Source: Puffinus mauretanicus
Lineage: Eukaryota; Chordata; Aves; Procellariiformes; Procellariidae
NCBI GenBank assembly: GCA_023333565.1
Contig: JAJKFH010002781.1
Span: 824,501-888,500 of the forward strand
Length of the DNA stretch: 64,000 nt
Reading direction: 5' to 3'
In this document: piece by piece, positions 1 to 12,100 of the stretch
Numbering within the stretch: position 1 is the first letter of the stretch
Layout of the letters: every line of letters begins with the position of its first letter
Translations under genes and position numbers: made by a program
Notes under the pieces: model-generated
The model's input: only the letters and a program-made list of their open reading frames with translations
The model's database searches: none
What the model was told of the DNA's origin: nothing

Positions 1-426
1 AGAAGTAATGAAAAGGAAAATAACAAAAAGAGAGAGAAATAAAACCCAGGAAAGACAAGCGATGCAAATGAAAAACAATTGCTCACCACCCACCGACTGA
101 TGCCCAGCCTATCCCTGAGCAGCGGCCCCCTGACCAGCTTTCCCCTAGTTTAGATACTGAGCATGACATCATATGGTATGGAATATCCTGTTGACCAGTT
201 TGGATCAGCTGTCCTGTCTGTGGCCCCTCCCAGCTTCTTGTGTGTCTCCAGCCTTCTCGGTTGGTAGAGCATGAGAAGATGAGAAGGTCTTGACTCTGTG
301 TAAGCACTTCTCAGCAATAGCAAAAACACCTCTGTTATCAACACTGTTTTCAGCACAAATCCAAAACATAGCCCCATACTAGCTACTACGAACAAAATTA
401 ACTCTATCCCAGCCAAAACCAGCACA
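1..426 (-). mobile_element. Avian LTR (ERVL-like family A), truncated by window edge
   Basis: Read on the minus strand this is the 5' part of a long terminal repeat. It matches in reverse the LTR at 55637-56232, including the conserved start (CTGGGATAGAGTTAATTTTG type), the CCATACCATATGATGTCA-like stretch and the GCATCAGTCGGTGG stretch. The right edge (its 5' end) is ...CACA at 426, fitting the TGTG start of the sister copy. The other end lies outside the window, so a target duplication cannot be tested and it is unknown whether this is a solo LTR or part of a provirus. Assignment to an ERVL-like family is inferred from the 5-bp duplications of the sister copies. Confidence 0.8.
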
Positions 427-436
427 GTCCCCAAGA

Positions 437-612
437 AATTCAGGCTGGAAGGGACACCAGGAGATCTTTAGTCCGACCTCCTGATCAATGAAGGTGAGCT
501 GAGAGGTCTGATCAGATTGCTCAAGGCTGTATCCGGTAGGGTCTTGAAAACCACTAAAGACAGAGGCTGCACAGCCTCTCTGGGCAGCTTGTACCAATGT
601 CTAATTATCCTC
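437..612 (-). mobile_element. Old CR1 LINE 3' fragment
   Basis: The sequence GGCTGGAAGGGACACC, then AGTCCGACCTCCTGATCAA, then CAGCCTCTCTGGGCAGCTTGTACCA follows the order of the antisense CR1 3' end (GGAAGGGAC, GTCCAACC, CTCTGGGCAACCTG). It is clearly more diverged than the CR1 copies at 13875, 45412 and 53535 and lacks the tail repeats. It starts almost directly at the edge of the LTR ending at 426, so the LTR may have inserted into or beside it. No coding capacity. Confidence 0.7.
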
Positions 613-2589
613 AGTGGTGGTTTGCTTTTGGGGTTTTGTTTTTATTTTAATTCAAATACTTAGTTTTCATGACCAAATTAAAAACTATGTAAGAATGATG
701 TATATCTGAAAATGGTGATGATTGGGGTGCTTCAGCTGTACCAGTCTTATGACTTGATACATCATTTCATACTTGTTCACATAATATGATTTATATAACC
801 TGGCTGATTTAGTATAGTACAATTTCTCAGCAGGAGCTCAGCCATGGAAGACATGCAGTATTAAAGATTTCTTTTCTTCTTTTTTGTGTTCAGAAAATTC
901 TTCTTATCCTCAGAAGTCATCAGATCAGGTATTAGTAACCTGATTTATTCAGTAGATGAATATAAAGGAAAGCATGTAAGGCTACCTGCAGTTTGGTGGG
1001 TGATTGAATATTAGCAGGGAAGCAAAAAGCAAGTTTTATATGTCATGGTTTCAGTAATTACACCCTACACTGATATTTACAGTGACCAGAATTTTGTTAT
1101 CATATGTTACCATTAAGTGTGTGACCCCATCTCCAAATCTCATTCACACTTCTGCTTTTTTGCTTTGCCTGCAGTATTTCATCAAGTAATATGAAATATG
1201 TGGCCATAAGAATTCTTCCTGAAAAGATGTCTCTCTGGTACTAGCCCTTTACCATACAAAGCATACCAGACATAAGCCTTTGAAGATCCTGATGTTTGGT
1301 AATGGTTTTCTACAAGAAAGACATGTTTAACTTTACATCCATGGATAATAAACCTTACTGTCAACAGCCAATACTTTAAAAAGTTTCCAAAAGTGAGGGA
1401 ACTGATGTTGGCCTGTCTTTTAACATCATCATAACTGATGCTCTGGATGGCATTCGATGTTTCTGCTCACAACATATTTGCCCCATTTATTCACATGCCA
1501 GTCTCTTCAGTCCTTTGCTAGAAAGTGATATAGCTACCATGTAGAAAATTTTAGATTAATTTAGTGTATAGCAAACAGCAGCTCCTATGCATCAAGTGGA
1601 GTATATTTTGCAGATACTATAGTAAGACTTGATAGTCATGCGTATTCCCAGCAATGTATGAAAGCAATCTGTATTTTTTTATAAATTTTGTTGCTTCAGC
1701 CTCTCCTAAATTCTATTTTCCTACCTGTCTCTCATAGATAAATTTATAAAGATTTGTAGTAATAGGTGTTAGTCAGGTGACTAAAAGAGACTGTAAGTGA
1801 TATAGGAAATAAAATTTGTTTACTGTATCTTCCCATTTGGACCACAGACAAAACCCGCTTGCTTTCAAGTATGTTTCACATGTAAGTAAACCAAAAGTAT
1901 CAAAGATTCCACTGCAAGTCTACTTTCAAAATCTTCATGGTCTACTTATCTCAGTGAAAATGTGAATTAGTCAAAGAGCATGTGATGCTCTTTTGTTTCA
2001 TTAGCAGGTTGGTTTGCAAATGTTAGCTCTCGGCAAATATCAGATGACCAAGTTAAGACACATTAAAACTATGTAAATTGTGTTTTCAACTTATCTGTAG
2101 GCTTAAAGAAGATGACAGTTCATTTTTGTTGTTTGGGGCTAGCTGCAGTAGAGTGCTGTAGATGAATACACTGAAAAAAAACAGCTTTGCAAACATATGC
2201 AAATATATTGTGTTGTTTATGTAGTCCATCTATGGGTGATTTTCTACAGCTGTCTGTGATCACGGTATCTGAGATTTTTTTACTTAAGATCATACATTGT
2301 TTTTAATAGTTTAAAAGTTGACATCCAAAAGTAATAGAAAGGAAGGCTTAAAACAGTCTGTTATTTTAGTGGCTTGACTCTGCATTGTTTTCAGCTGCTT
2401 CTACCCTTACCAAAACTTAATTAGTTGTGCTGAAATTTTCTTGTTTATTTTTGCAGGAGGAAAAAAAAAGAAAAAGAGAGCAACAGAGAAAACATTCAAT
2501 CTTTTGTAGGAACAACTTTAAGGAGAAATATGCTGTTTTGATACTTAAAAAAAAAAAATCTAATTGTGTTTTTCTTGCAAAGGGACTGA
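613..2589. other. AT-rich unique sequence, no gene seen
   Basis: No ORF with recognisable domains, no splice-bounded coding stretch and no repeat structure. Homopolymer runs only (for example A-rich at 2460-2480 and 2546-2560). Confidence 0.6.
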
Positions 2590-4140
2590 AAACTTACTCA
2601 GGGAAGTTTCAAGGAGGTGCCCAAATAGAACCCTGCCCAGCTACTCCCAGGCCCGTCCCAGGTGCCATCAGCCCATATAAGGCCCATCTACTCAAACCCA
2701 GAGGAGCACCAGGGCACAGTGGCAGGCAGGGGGGAACCTGAATTACAGATACAAAGAAAGGGACGCCCTGCTGGGGTGCCTCCCAGGGCTGCCCCAACAG
2801 AGCCTCAGACCCAGTGTCCAGCCGTGAAACCTGTCAAGATGAGTCAATGCTGGAGCACCTTTTGGACTGAGGAGGGTTGCTTCTTGGGGGTATGGACACA
2901 TTAAGGGAAGAAGGGGATGAATATTTTGAGTTTGCACAAGAATTATTATGGGATGTATAGGGGAGGACCGAAGGTGGGGAAAGGCAGGGATCTAGGTGAT
3001 TTGGGAAGGAACAAGCATGGGAAAATAGAAGGGAAAGGGGATAAAAAGGGCTAGTTGCTAGTAAGTAGGGGCAGATCATTACACTTGTCTGGACCTGATC
3101 ACGGCAGTCTGTCTTGTCTTCTTATGAAACTCTATGTTCAACTCTTCTCCCAAGCATGGGGCTCTCTATTTTGTGTGCATTTGTGCGTATGAAAGTCTGA
3201 GTGCCAACAAATGGCATCAGACCATGGGTCAGAAGGACCATATTTCTGTGGTGACAGCAACTGGAGTGAGTGAGGGTCTGGAGTCAGCAGCAGGGCTGGG
3301 ATGGTGGGTCAGAGGGCAGGTGTGCCTGGGTGCCAGGGGGCTGGAGAGACCAGAATGAAGGACACCAAGTGCCAGCCACCAGAGTCAGACCGGGGGCCAG
3401 AGGTCTGTGTGTCCATGGTGCAGCACCTGGAGCAAGTGTAGTTGTGCAAGTGACTGTGTGAGCGCTAGATCAAGATGGACTAGCCAGCGAGTCACTGAAT
3501 TGTCCTGGGAGCCAGGTATGTCTCTAAGGGCAAGGTCAGGGAGAAGTTGGCTATTAGGGACTGAGGGACTCCTGGACAGCTGCTGCAGAGACCATAGATC
3601 CCGGGTGTCCCAAGTGGTGAGACCTACTTGTGTGCATGTGTGCAAGAGATACTGCACCAGCAGCTGGAGTGGGGCTGCGGCTGCAGGGGCTTATCAGCCA
3701 GGTCTCAGCAGCTGGGGAGGGCGAGGGGCTGGGGAGCTCCTCGGGAAACTGCGTGTCTGAGCCCAGCTGCCAAGGGGGAACCACATTATACATATGTGTG
3801 TATATATTCCCACTAACAGACCTTCATCTGGATCAGCCAGAGCAGAGAATGGGATGATGCCATTGGTGCTGTTTCTGTTCATGTATGTGCTGAGTGTGTC
3901 TGTCTATTCATCTTGATGTGTGGGCAGTAGTAATGTGAATATGTATATATATTGTGTATAGTGTGAGCTGCCTGTTGGGAACATGCATACATCCTCGCTA
4001 CCGGAGGGACCAGAGGACTGCTGCAGCAGCTGTTGCTGTTGGCTGAGCCAGGCTGGGAGGAACCCAGGCCCCAGAGATCACTGCAGGATGAGGAGTTGTC
4101 TGGGCTCCAAAGGCCACTGGATTTGAGTACCACCTAACAC
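2590..4140. repeat. GC-rich repeat-like block, possibly an LTR element fragment
   Basis: Base composition rises sharply against both flanks. The block holds a TATA-like GATAAAAAGGG near 3040 and a stretch ending GCCAACA at 3209, followed by AA and then TGGCATCAG at 3212. That is the usual layout of an LTR end followed by a primer binding site, and the 3212 sequence loosely resembles a tRNA-Leu type site. Downstream (3250-3780) is rich in GTGTGT-type and CAGCAGCTG motifs with short ORFs on both strands that match nothing I know. I found no matching second LTR and no convincing target duplication. An ERV or other repeat is inferred from composition and layout only. Confidence 0.35.
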
Positions 4141-6671
4141 ATCCCTGAGTTAATTAAAAAAAAATGCAAGTATATATCTTCCTGAATTATCCAGAGCAAC
4201 ACTGGGGAGTGTATCATGGCTCAGTCCAAGACAGAGTATAAACCCCCCTCAAAAAAACCCAGGAAGAACTCCAGCCATCAGTCCTGAGCGGGTTTCAACC
4301 CATGTATTCCTTCCTGGCTGCTGGGGATGCCTGGCGTTGTGACAATGAGCATATCACAAAAGCCAGTAATGAGAATCACATTTGCATTGTGAGTCAACTG
4401 CATATTGCAATTGCTATGCTCTGAGTACTGCATTTGTATTGTGATTTAAGTGCTGTACTTGTATCGTGATTGCTGTATCACTCTGCTAAATCCCATGCAA
4501 TGTGAAATAATTTCAAGTATGTAAATTTGGTATTAAACATTACACCCCCAAGGTGTGGAACATCTGAAAAACCTGGTCAGAGGGTGTTGGACTCTGACAC
4601 CTCTATCAAATAGTACATCTCATCCCTTTTCAGTTCTTCTCAACTTAGTTCAAGTTCTGAAAAGAAAAAAATACACATCGTATTTGTATAAGTTCAGTGC
4701 AGACTTGCTGGATTTCTGGAGTTCATTTCTTGAAAACTCCCTTGTGGCTGACTAAGATGAACGGAGTAAGATGAGAGTAACTTTTCCATTATAATACAGT
4801 CATGGCCAAGGAACTGGCAGGACAGAGCCTGCATGTCTGCCTGTCTTTCTCACTGAAAGAAGACACTTTCCCCTCTGCTGAGTACACTGGAGAGGCTCGT
4901 GTGAGATGACTGCAGAATCTGGACCCTGCACAAATGCTTTCCATCCCTTTGGCTCATGCCTATAGTAAATTAAACAAAACTCTGTTAGCCTGGCAGCTTC
5001 ACCCACCTACAATTTACAGCCACCTCTAGGGAGGCAGCGTACACAGCCATGACGAGTTCAAGCACAAGCTCTGGGTAACTGAAAAAACATTGTGCATAGG
5101 AGATAAATATATGGATATATTACTCCACTGGGTTGGTATGTGGTCAGAAATACAAGCTACTCTTGGATAGATTTAAAGAGTCTGTAGCCACAATACACAG
5201 AATGGTCTAAAAATAGTACTAGGGAATGAAAAATGCAATTTATTCTTCAGTAGTACCTATTAGCTTCACAGAGCTCACTGTTCTTCATATGTTTATTTAG
5301 AGAGAGAAAGAAGGGTGGTAATAATATTTTAGAGGTTTGGAAGAGAGACATATTTTTCTTAATTAATTAGGAATGTGCATCTGAGGAATATGTGTTTCTT
5401 TATCTTGAGCTTAAAATGATTGGTATTCTGGTGTTTATATGAGATTTTCTGTTGTCAGCTATTCTAATTATGTTAAATTGATTCTATCTAACATCAGAGG
5501 TTCATTTTATAATTTCCTGTTAGAAAATTTAAAACATTAGTTAACTAACGTTCTGTTTATTTCAGAAGATTGAATGGCTTTTTTTCTTTTTGTTTTTGTT
5601 TTTGTTTTTTTTCCCAGACACCAAATACAATCCCTAAATAAACAAGAAAAAAATTATGTGTGTGTGTATTTGTGTGCTTCTGTAAAAGACTATATTATTA
5701 AACTGTACTGTTACAAATGTTTAAAGGTCTAAAAAACAGAGAGGAAAATTTTCAGCATGTGTAGTTTGTTATATTTATCTGTGATACATATTGTTTCTGG
5801 AGTCATTGAAATATCCAGCTAAGGTTTTGAAGGCAAATAACAATTCAAAGAATCCAAAACTAGACAACAATTAAAAAAAAAAAAAATTCCTGCTGAGGAG
5901 GAGTAATGAATTTATACTCTTGAAGCAAAAAACAGCTACTGTATTGGGAGAGGAAACTTAAAGGAAAGAGGGCCATTCTACAAACTTTAAGGAAACTTAA
6001 AATAAAGAGGGCCATTCTACAAACTATCCTCAACCCCAGCCTCAAGCCGTGGAAATTAAAGATTTTCTGAGGATTATTTTGTTAATATACTGTGTTCAGA
6101 ATTTCAGTGTGTTCAGGTCTTATTTAAACAAAAAACTTCAAAACTTCAATTCAATAAAGAAGGAAGAAAAAAAAATTTTTACTTTATTTCTTAGTGTCCA
6201 AGGCTTTTTTTCTCAACAGAAATGCCTTAAATCTAAAACTTTATAAAACTTTCCTATATTTTAAGAATAACTATAAATTTCAGAAATTAGCTACATTATT
6301 TTCCTTCATAATTTTTAAAGTAATCTTTAAAATATGAACCTTTTTTCTTATAGAGTGACAAATCCAAAATGGTTCAACTCTTCATAAAAGTGCTCTGCGT
6401 ACTTGTGTGAGAGAGAATGCGCACACAAAAATTTATGTAGAAATATTCGTTCAGCACTCAAACCAGCAAAAATTATCAGGTTTTTCTTCTGGACATTACC
6501 AGTTTGGCGAGAAGGCCTCGTTTCCGCAGACGTTCCCAGGATCAGACCTGCTTAGAAGCCCCTGCCTCTCGCAGCTCCTGATGATCTCGCTGGAAATATT
6601 TTGGAGTGACAGCTGAAGTCAGCTCTCCCTGAATTTCTGAGTTCAGGAAGAATTGTAAGGTGCTGTTACTC
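4141..6671. other. Mostly AT-rich sequence without a recognised gene
   Basis: At 4370-4480 there are imperfect repeats around the motif TATTGTGATT/TATCGTGATT. A short direct duplication at 5952-6025 is listed separately. 6450-6670 is somewhat more GC-rich but shows no domain-bearing frame. Confidence 0.5.
5952..6025. repeat. 39-bp period direct duplication, two units
   Basis: Two near-identical 35-base units, at 5952-5986 and 5991-6025, both begin GGAAACTTAAA and end GGGCCATTCTACAAACT. They differ at two bases. A local tandem duplication with no sign of function. Confidence 0.85.
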
Positions 6672-6676
6672 AAAGA

Positions 6677-7245
6677 TGTTGGAGGTATAAGGTACCACCT
6701 CTAACAACATCTCTGCTTGGGAGGTCAGGTCCCAAAGCACGTTCCTCTGCCCCTCTGGGAAATGTTGTCTCTCTGTGCTCAAGGCAGCCCTCTGACAGAG
6801 GAGGTCTGTTTGAGAAGGCTTGCCTGGCAGTGGACTCCTTTGAGGAAAACTGTGGAGAACCCGCAGCAAGGGCTCCCTCTCTTTGCTTGGGAGCTGCTGT
6901 GAAGTTTCAGCTCTTGCCCTTGGTCCCTGCCTGAGCTGTGTTACAGCTGTGCTGTGCCTGGTCTCACACTTCATTGAGCCTGACCTGCTGGCTTTACCTT
7001 TTTAGCCTGATCTTGGAGCTGCCTCATCTTGACAGACTTGCAGGGTGACCACAGCCTCTTGGCACTGGCCTGACTCTTCTGGTCACCCCAAGACCCATGG
7101 GGTGAGGTCCTTGCACCATCCTGTCCCATGGTCCCGCCGCTCCCCTCCCCGGCCTCATCAGACAGCCTCCGTCCGCTGCACCCTAACAGGAGGCTCACTG
7201 GCACCCATTCAGCCCAGAATAAGCGGGATAATTCCTCTACCCACA
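6677..7245. mobile_element. LTR-like insertion with 5-bp target duplication AAAGA
   Basis: A GC-rich 569-bp segment begins TGTTGGAGG and ends CTACCCACA (TG...CA). It is flanked by AAAGA at 6672-6676 and again at 7246-7250. Its first 30 bases form a hairpin with arms 6677-6686 and 6697-6706 (9 of 10 pairs match). There is no ORF with a known domain and no clear TATA or polyadenylation signal, so orientation is left open. The boundaries and duplication are seen in the sequence; calling it a solo LTR is inference, and a non-LTR insertion with a 5-bp duplication is possible. Confidence 0.5.
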
Positions 7246-7250
7246 AAAGA

Positions 7251-9025
7251 AACTTTTTTACCTTTGTGAAAGGCAGAAGCTAATTGACAGCTAGAGCCAC
7301 CAGTATGTCCTGACCTTAAGGATATCCTGGTAAGCTACCAGGAGGCAAAACCCTGGTCAGTGTCAGAACTGGGGTACCCATGTCCATGAACAGGGGGATT
7401 CCTCAGCCTCCATAAAGCTCAGAAGTTAGAAGGAAGAGTGAACTGAGCTCCCATCCCTCCCAATGGTGAAAAGATCCTTCTTCTGTAGAAAGGCACCTGC
7501 TCCTGGCTTACACCTCTTGCTAAATTCAGCAATAGTCTAGCTCTAAAACTGTGAAGAGTCCCTAGCCTGTCCTTTCCTATTCCAGGCACTAAAAATACTT
7601 ATTACTGTTCATAAAAATAACATGTTATTCAGGAAATAAGAACAAAAAGATAAAAGATTCATTCAGGTAGCCAGGAAAAAAAAGTGGGAATACTGGTATA
7701 CACATAAAGAAGGGATTGTACGCTTCAAAGGCTCGCAGCTGTGTGAGTTGGTCTAAAGAAAGACATTCTTAATACATACCACCATAGACAACATGATAAC
7801 AAGGATCATTGTTGTCTGGGAATCTGAAACCTGAAAACTATCCTAAAAAATACATCTAGCAGGCCACGTGCAGAAAGGAAGTTATCCTGCCCCTTCTCGC
7901 ACATTCAGGAGCATCACAAACCAAGAGTCACTTTTGTCCCAAATAATACAGGCTACTGGAGGTGATTATACATCAGAACTGCTCAGTGCCAACTACCTTA
8001 ATGCATAAATAGGCAAGCTGAGTTTCTAATTGGGAGAATTTATTTTTCAGGAGCCCAGCAACATCTTCTTGTAAGTGTGAATCTTGATCCAGATTTATGC
8101 GAAAGTTAAGACCAGTCAAGTAATCTGAGGAATTAGAACCAGCCATTACACAGTTTCAGTTAATGCCCCGACCACGGAAATCAGCATGGTTTGATTAGAT
8201 TTGCCTGATGGGTTCCTTTTGAAGAGATTAGAAGATCTTTTAAATAGAAAATAAAATCTAAAATTAGTTTTTTTACATAATTATAGCATTTTCTTAACCA
8301 TTAAACAGTGTTTTACACTGAAGAAAAGTAAAAAGATTTTGCTATTTTCAGGACCTTGTTTTTGCTCAGATGCTACTCTCTTCATAAGAAGAAACAAAAG
8401 AGAGAGGGGAAAAAAATAGAGGATACGAATGGGAAGGAAATTACAAAAAAAAATTTTTTGAACATTTTCCTAAATGATGGAAGTTATTTTGAAATATTAA
8501 GAAATGATAATTCTTACAGAAACCACAATTTTCAGATTTTCAGTAGAAATTCTCTTCTTGTGCTTTCAGAGCAATGATATCTGAGTAGTTGTCTTTTTGG
8601 AACTTTAAAAGTAAAGCAAAGAGTTGATTGTTTGGAAAAAAAGAGGGTTATTTTCTATTTCACATCATCTCACGCACTATTCTTACTGCTACCAAAATCC
8701 TTTCAGTTTGGGAAAATAAAATCATAAAATATCTGATATGAGTCACTTTGACAGAATGGAAGTGGAAAGGTTCTGATTCAACAGGACCTTTATTTGTCTG
8801 TTTTATCTATGCTTTCTCACTGGAAAATTAAAATTGAGGAAGTTTGTGGCTAATGAGTTGCAAATGGTGAATTTCAGGTGAATTAAACCCCTTACTGGTC
8901 ACTTTGATATTATTTTTTTCAATCTATTGTCTTCTTACCACAAAAACTCAATCAGACACATCAGAGATACCAAAAGGTACAGGTTGCCCACATGTTCAGT
9001 GTGATATTTGTGATATCTTTCAGTG
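7251..9025. other. AT-rich sequence, no gene seen
   Basis: No recognisable coding frame, RNA gene or repeat in this stretch. The 73-codon open frame near 8356 is low-complexity Lys/Asn-rich and looks like chance. Confidence 0.6.
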
Positions 9026-9199
9026 TGACCTAGAACAGGCTGTCCAGAGAGGTTGTGGAGTCTCCATCCTTGGAGATATTCAAATGTTGTTTGGACATAG
9101 TCCTGGACAACCAGCTCTAGGTGAACCTACTTGAGGAGGGGGAGTTGGACCAGATGACCTCCAGAAGTCCCTTCCAACCTCAAGTGTTCTGTGATTTTG
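9026..9199 (+). mobile_element. CR1 LINE 3' end fragment
   Basis: Contains the ordered CR1 3' landmarks: ACAGGCTGTCCAGAGAGG, GTGGAGTCTCCATCCTTGGA, GACCAGATGACCTCCAGA and CCCTTCCAACCTCA. It closes with TTCTGTGATTTTGT, the tail-repeat type of CR1. Severely 5'-truncated and non-coding; the upstream boundary is approximate. Confidence 0.85.
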
Positions 9200-12100
9200 T
9201 AAAGGTAGATTGGAATTGATGGCAATAAAAAATAATAATACCTGCCCTGCTCAGATTCCGCCCCCCATCCCCCATATTCCTATCTATGGAAATAGTTGAT
9301 CAAACAAGATAAAATAATAAATGGACATTCAAAATTTAGTCTGTTTTGGGGAGGGAGAAATAATTCACCATGCTCTAATTTAGGAGAACGGCTAGGCTTA
9401 GTGATAAACTGCTGTGATATACCACTCGTACATCAACGTGACTCCACTGAAAGAGGTGGAATTATAACAGAGAAAAACTGATACAATAGACTGGTAAGTC
9501 AGGCCCATATGTGCATAACAGGAAATTTATTCATAGCTTATATCTTTAATAATTAATCATTACTCAGAACAAATATCACACTGAAGACACTGTGGGGGAA
9601 ATAAGATCTTCTGGCTTTAACTTTGTTGGATTTTCTCTGTAAGTATTAGATTAAAACTCTATTATCTTCTCCCCCCGCCCCGCTCCCTTCTCATTTATTA
9701 CTTTGTTAGTTGCATTTGCCATTTCTCCAGTACTGTTTCTAAGGGAATATTATCCTTAGAATTCCTACAGTACCTAGAGCATCTCTACAGGATTTATTGC
9801 TTTCCACGGATGTGCAGATAACTTAGCATCTTCTTTTTATTGTGGATGTATATTCTGCAATTCTAAGTTTCATCTGTTCAGAGTAGAAATACTTTCCTAT
9901 GAGTAAATGTGTCATCTTATTTCACAGTAGTGTACAGCTGTAACGCTCAACATTCCCATGAGATACACTAGGTGGAAGGGATATGATTTGAAATAATATA
10001 AATGTCTAAAGCACAGATAAATTCTTAAGGTTATTACCACTTCTACAGATAAAAGAAAGAAGGAAAGCTGCAAATTTTATTTAAAAGTCATAATCACTCC
10101 AAGGAAAGCTCCAATGTTTATGAACAACAGAATCTTTTCTCTTACTATGTAAAGTGAAATAATAGCTACAAGGAAACCCAAAACTTGTTACTGGTATTTT
10201 ACCTATCCTTTTCACCTGCATTCCCATAGCCCATAAGGTCTTAATGATTCTGTTTAACATAGCTTGCTAGAAATGCAGGCTTTTATTCTTATGACTTCCT
10301 TCTTGAAAATTACAGATTGTTCTCTCATTATTTTCCATTTTAGTTAAAGAACATGTCCACATGTAACGATAAAAGCATTAATTTAATTAATTTTTAATCT
10401 TCCCAAAATAAATAATCCTTCTTTCTCTGGGACTTTTGTCTCTATGAACGGATAAGCAAATTATATTTCATTTAAGCTATTACAGGACACTCTATTTCTG
10501 TTGATCCAACCAGCCAGCTCGTTCTGTTGGCAAAGTGAGAACATTTCTTTCAAAATCTGAAGACATAACATGTGGCAACTATAGGAACCTAAGAAAGGGC
10601 TATCAAGTACTAAAACCAAGGGTCTGTGATCCCTTGAAAGCTTGTAAACTATGTGGCAAATTGCATCTTACATATAAAATAAAAGGTGAAGAAAATTGAT
10701 ATACTGTACAACAGCTCCATAGTGTCCTATAGAAAATTTGAAAAAAATGTGAATTAAAGGTCCACATTTTTATTTATTTTGATATGTTACATTAATTTTG
10801 ATAGGAATCCCCAAAACTACGTAACACTGAGGTATACTAATTTTTAAAATTAATTAAGTTTTTTCCAAAGAAATAGGGGGATGTAACTGATGCAGGAAGA
10901 AAAATAATGCTCTTGGATATTAAAGCCTTTCCCTTATTTCATTTTATTATAATGGAAGCTGGAGTATTTAAAAGTGTTCAAAGTGATTTATATGTCATGT
11001 TATTTCAATACTAGTGGTAAACCAGCAGATTTATCAGTTGTAATAACAGGCACAGTGCAGTTGCTTATAAGCGTAAGCAATATACCTTGTAGTAACCAGT
11101 GATAGACATTGCTGAATCAAGATAATGACGAGCAGATAGTTAATGAACACCTCCCCTGGAGGGTTTCATTCTCATATCAAGCTCTTAGAGATGATGGTGC
11201 TGATCTTCTGGAGCTGCTGTTATAGACTGGTAAGGAAGTTTACTATTTGTTAAGTTTTAATCAGTAAAGTTCTAAATACTAAGGCTTTTCCCTCTGCCAT
11301 TGGAGGGGAGCTAAGGCAGATGGCAGAATCTGCCCTCTGTTTGCACCAGTAGCAGGTGGCAGTCTTTGGCGTCTAGTGGCTTCTGAGACCTGGGCTTCTG
11401 GGCTTTGCTGAGCGTGGGGAAGATTTCTGGAAGGCAGGATTACCTGTGCACTCTTCCAGGGCCACAGAACAAGTATATACAAAATACATTTTATGTAGAA
11501 AATACCCAGACAACGTAACTCCAAATCTTATCTCTTGGAAAGTCAGCTTGCAAATTTCTCTATATCTGCTACTGCTGAAATAAATTGATGGCAAAAAATG
11601 AAAGCAGGTATCACAAGAAAAAGAACAAACCATTGTCCTTACAGCTGAAGTGTTAAAAAGAGACTCAAAAACCTTACTTTGCCTTTTGTTTCTATGTATG
11701 TGTGTACATGGTCTGTTCACATAGATGAAGACTAAAATGCTTTGAACTACTGGAGGAGAGAGACTGTAGATGAGTCAGTTACTTCAACCCATTTCTGCAG
11801 GAGTCATTTTAGTGGAGAGCAGTCTGTCTTCAGATGACCGTTGTTTTGCCTAATACAAGGTATGGCAGACACTGAGCTGTCAGATCTCTGAAACTCAGAC
11901 CTACTGAATGAATTTTCAGTAATAGGAAATCTGGAAAAAAAAAAGTTATTTCTCTTCTTTTCTGTTATCCTGGAACTATTTTCACATGACACCTGGTAAA
12001 TAATTGAACTCAGTAAAGAGTTTTTACAGAATTTTCTATTTAGGAAATAACTCAAAATTGCTGTAGAGAAGGAAGTTGCATCCTTTGTTTATCTACTGGA

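Noticed and set aside
11373..11720. 115-codon minus-strand frame
   Set aside because: Chance-like composition, overlaps a second frame and no homology recognised.
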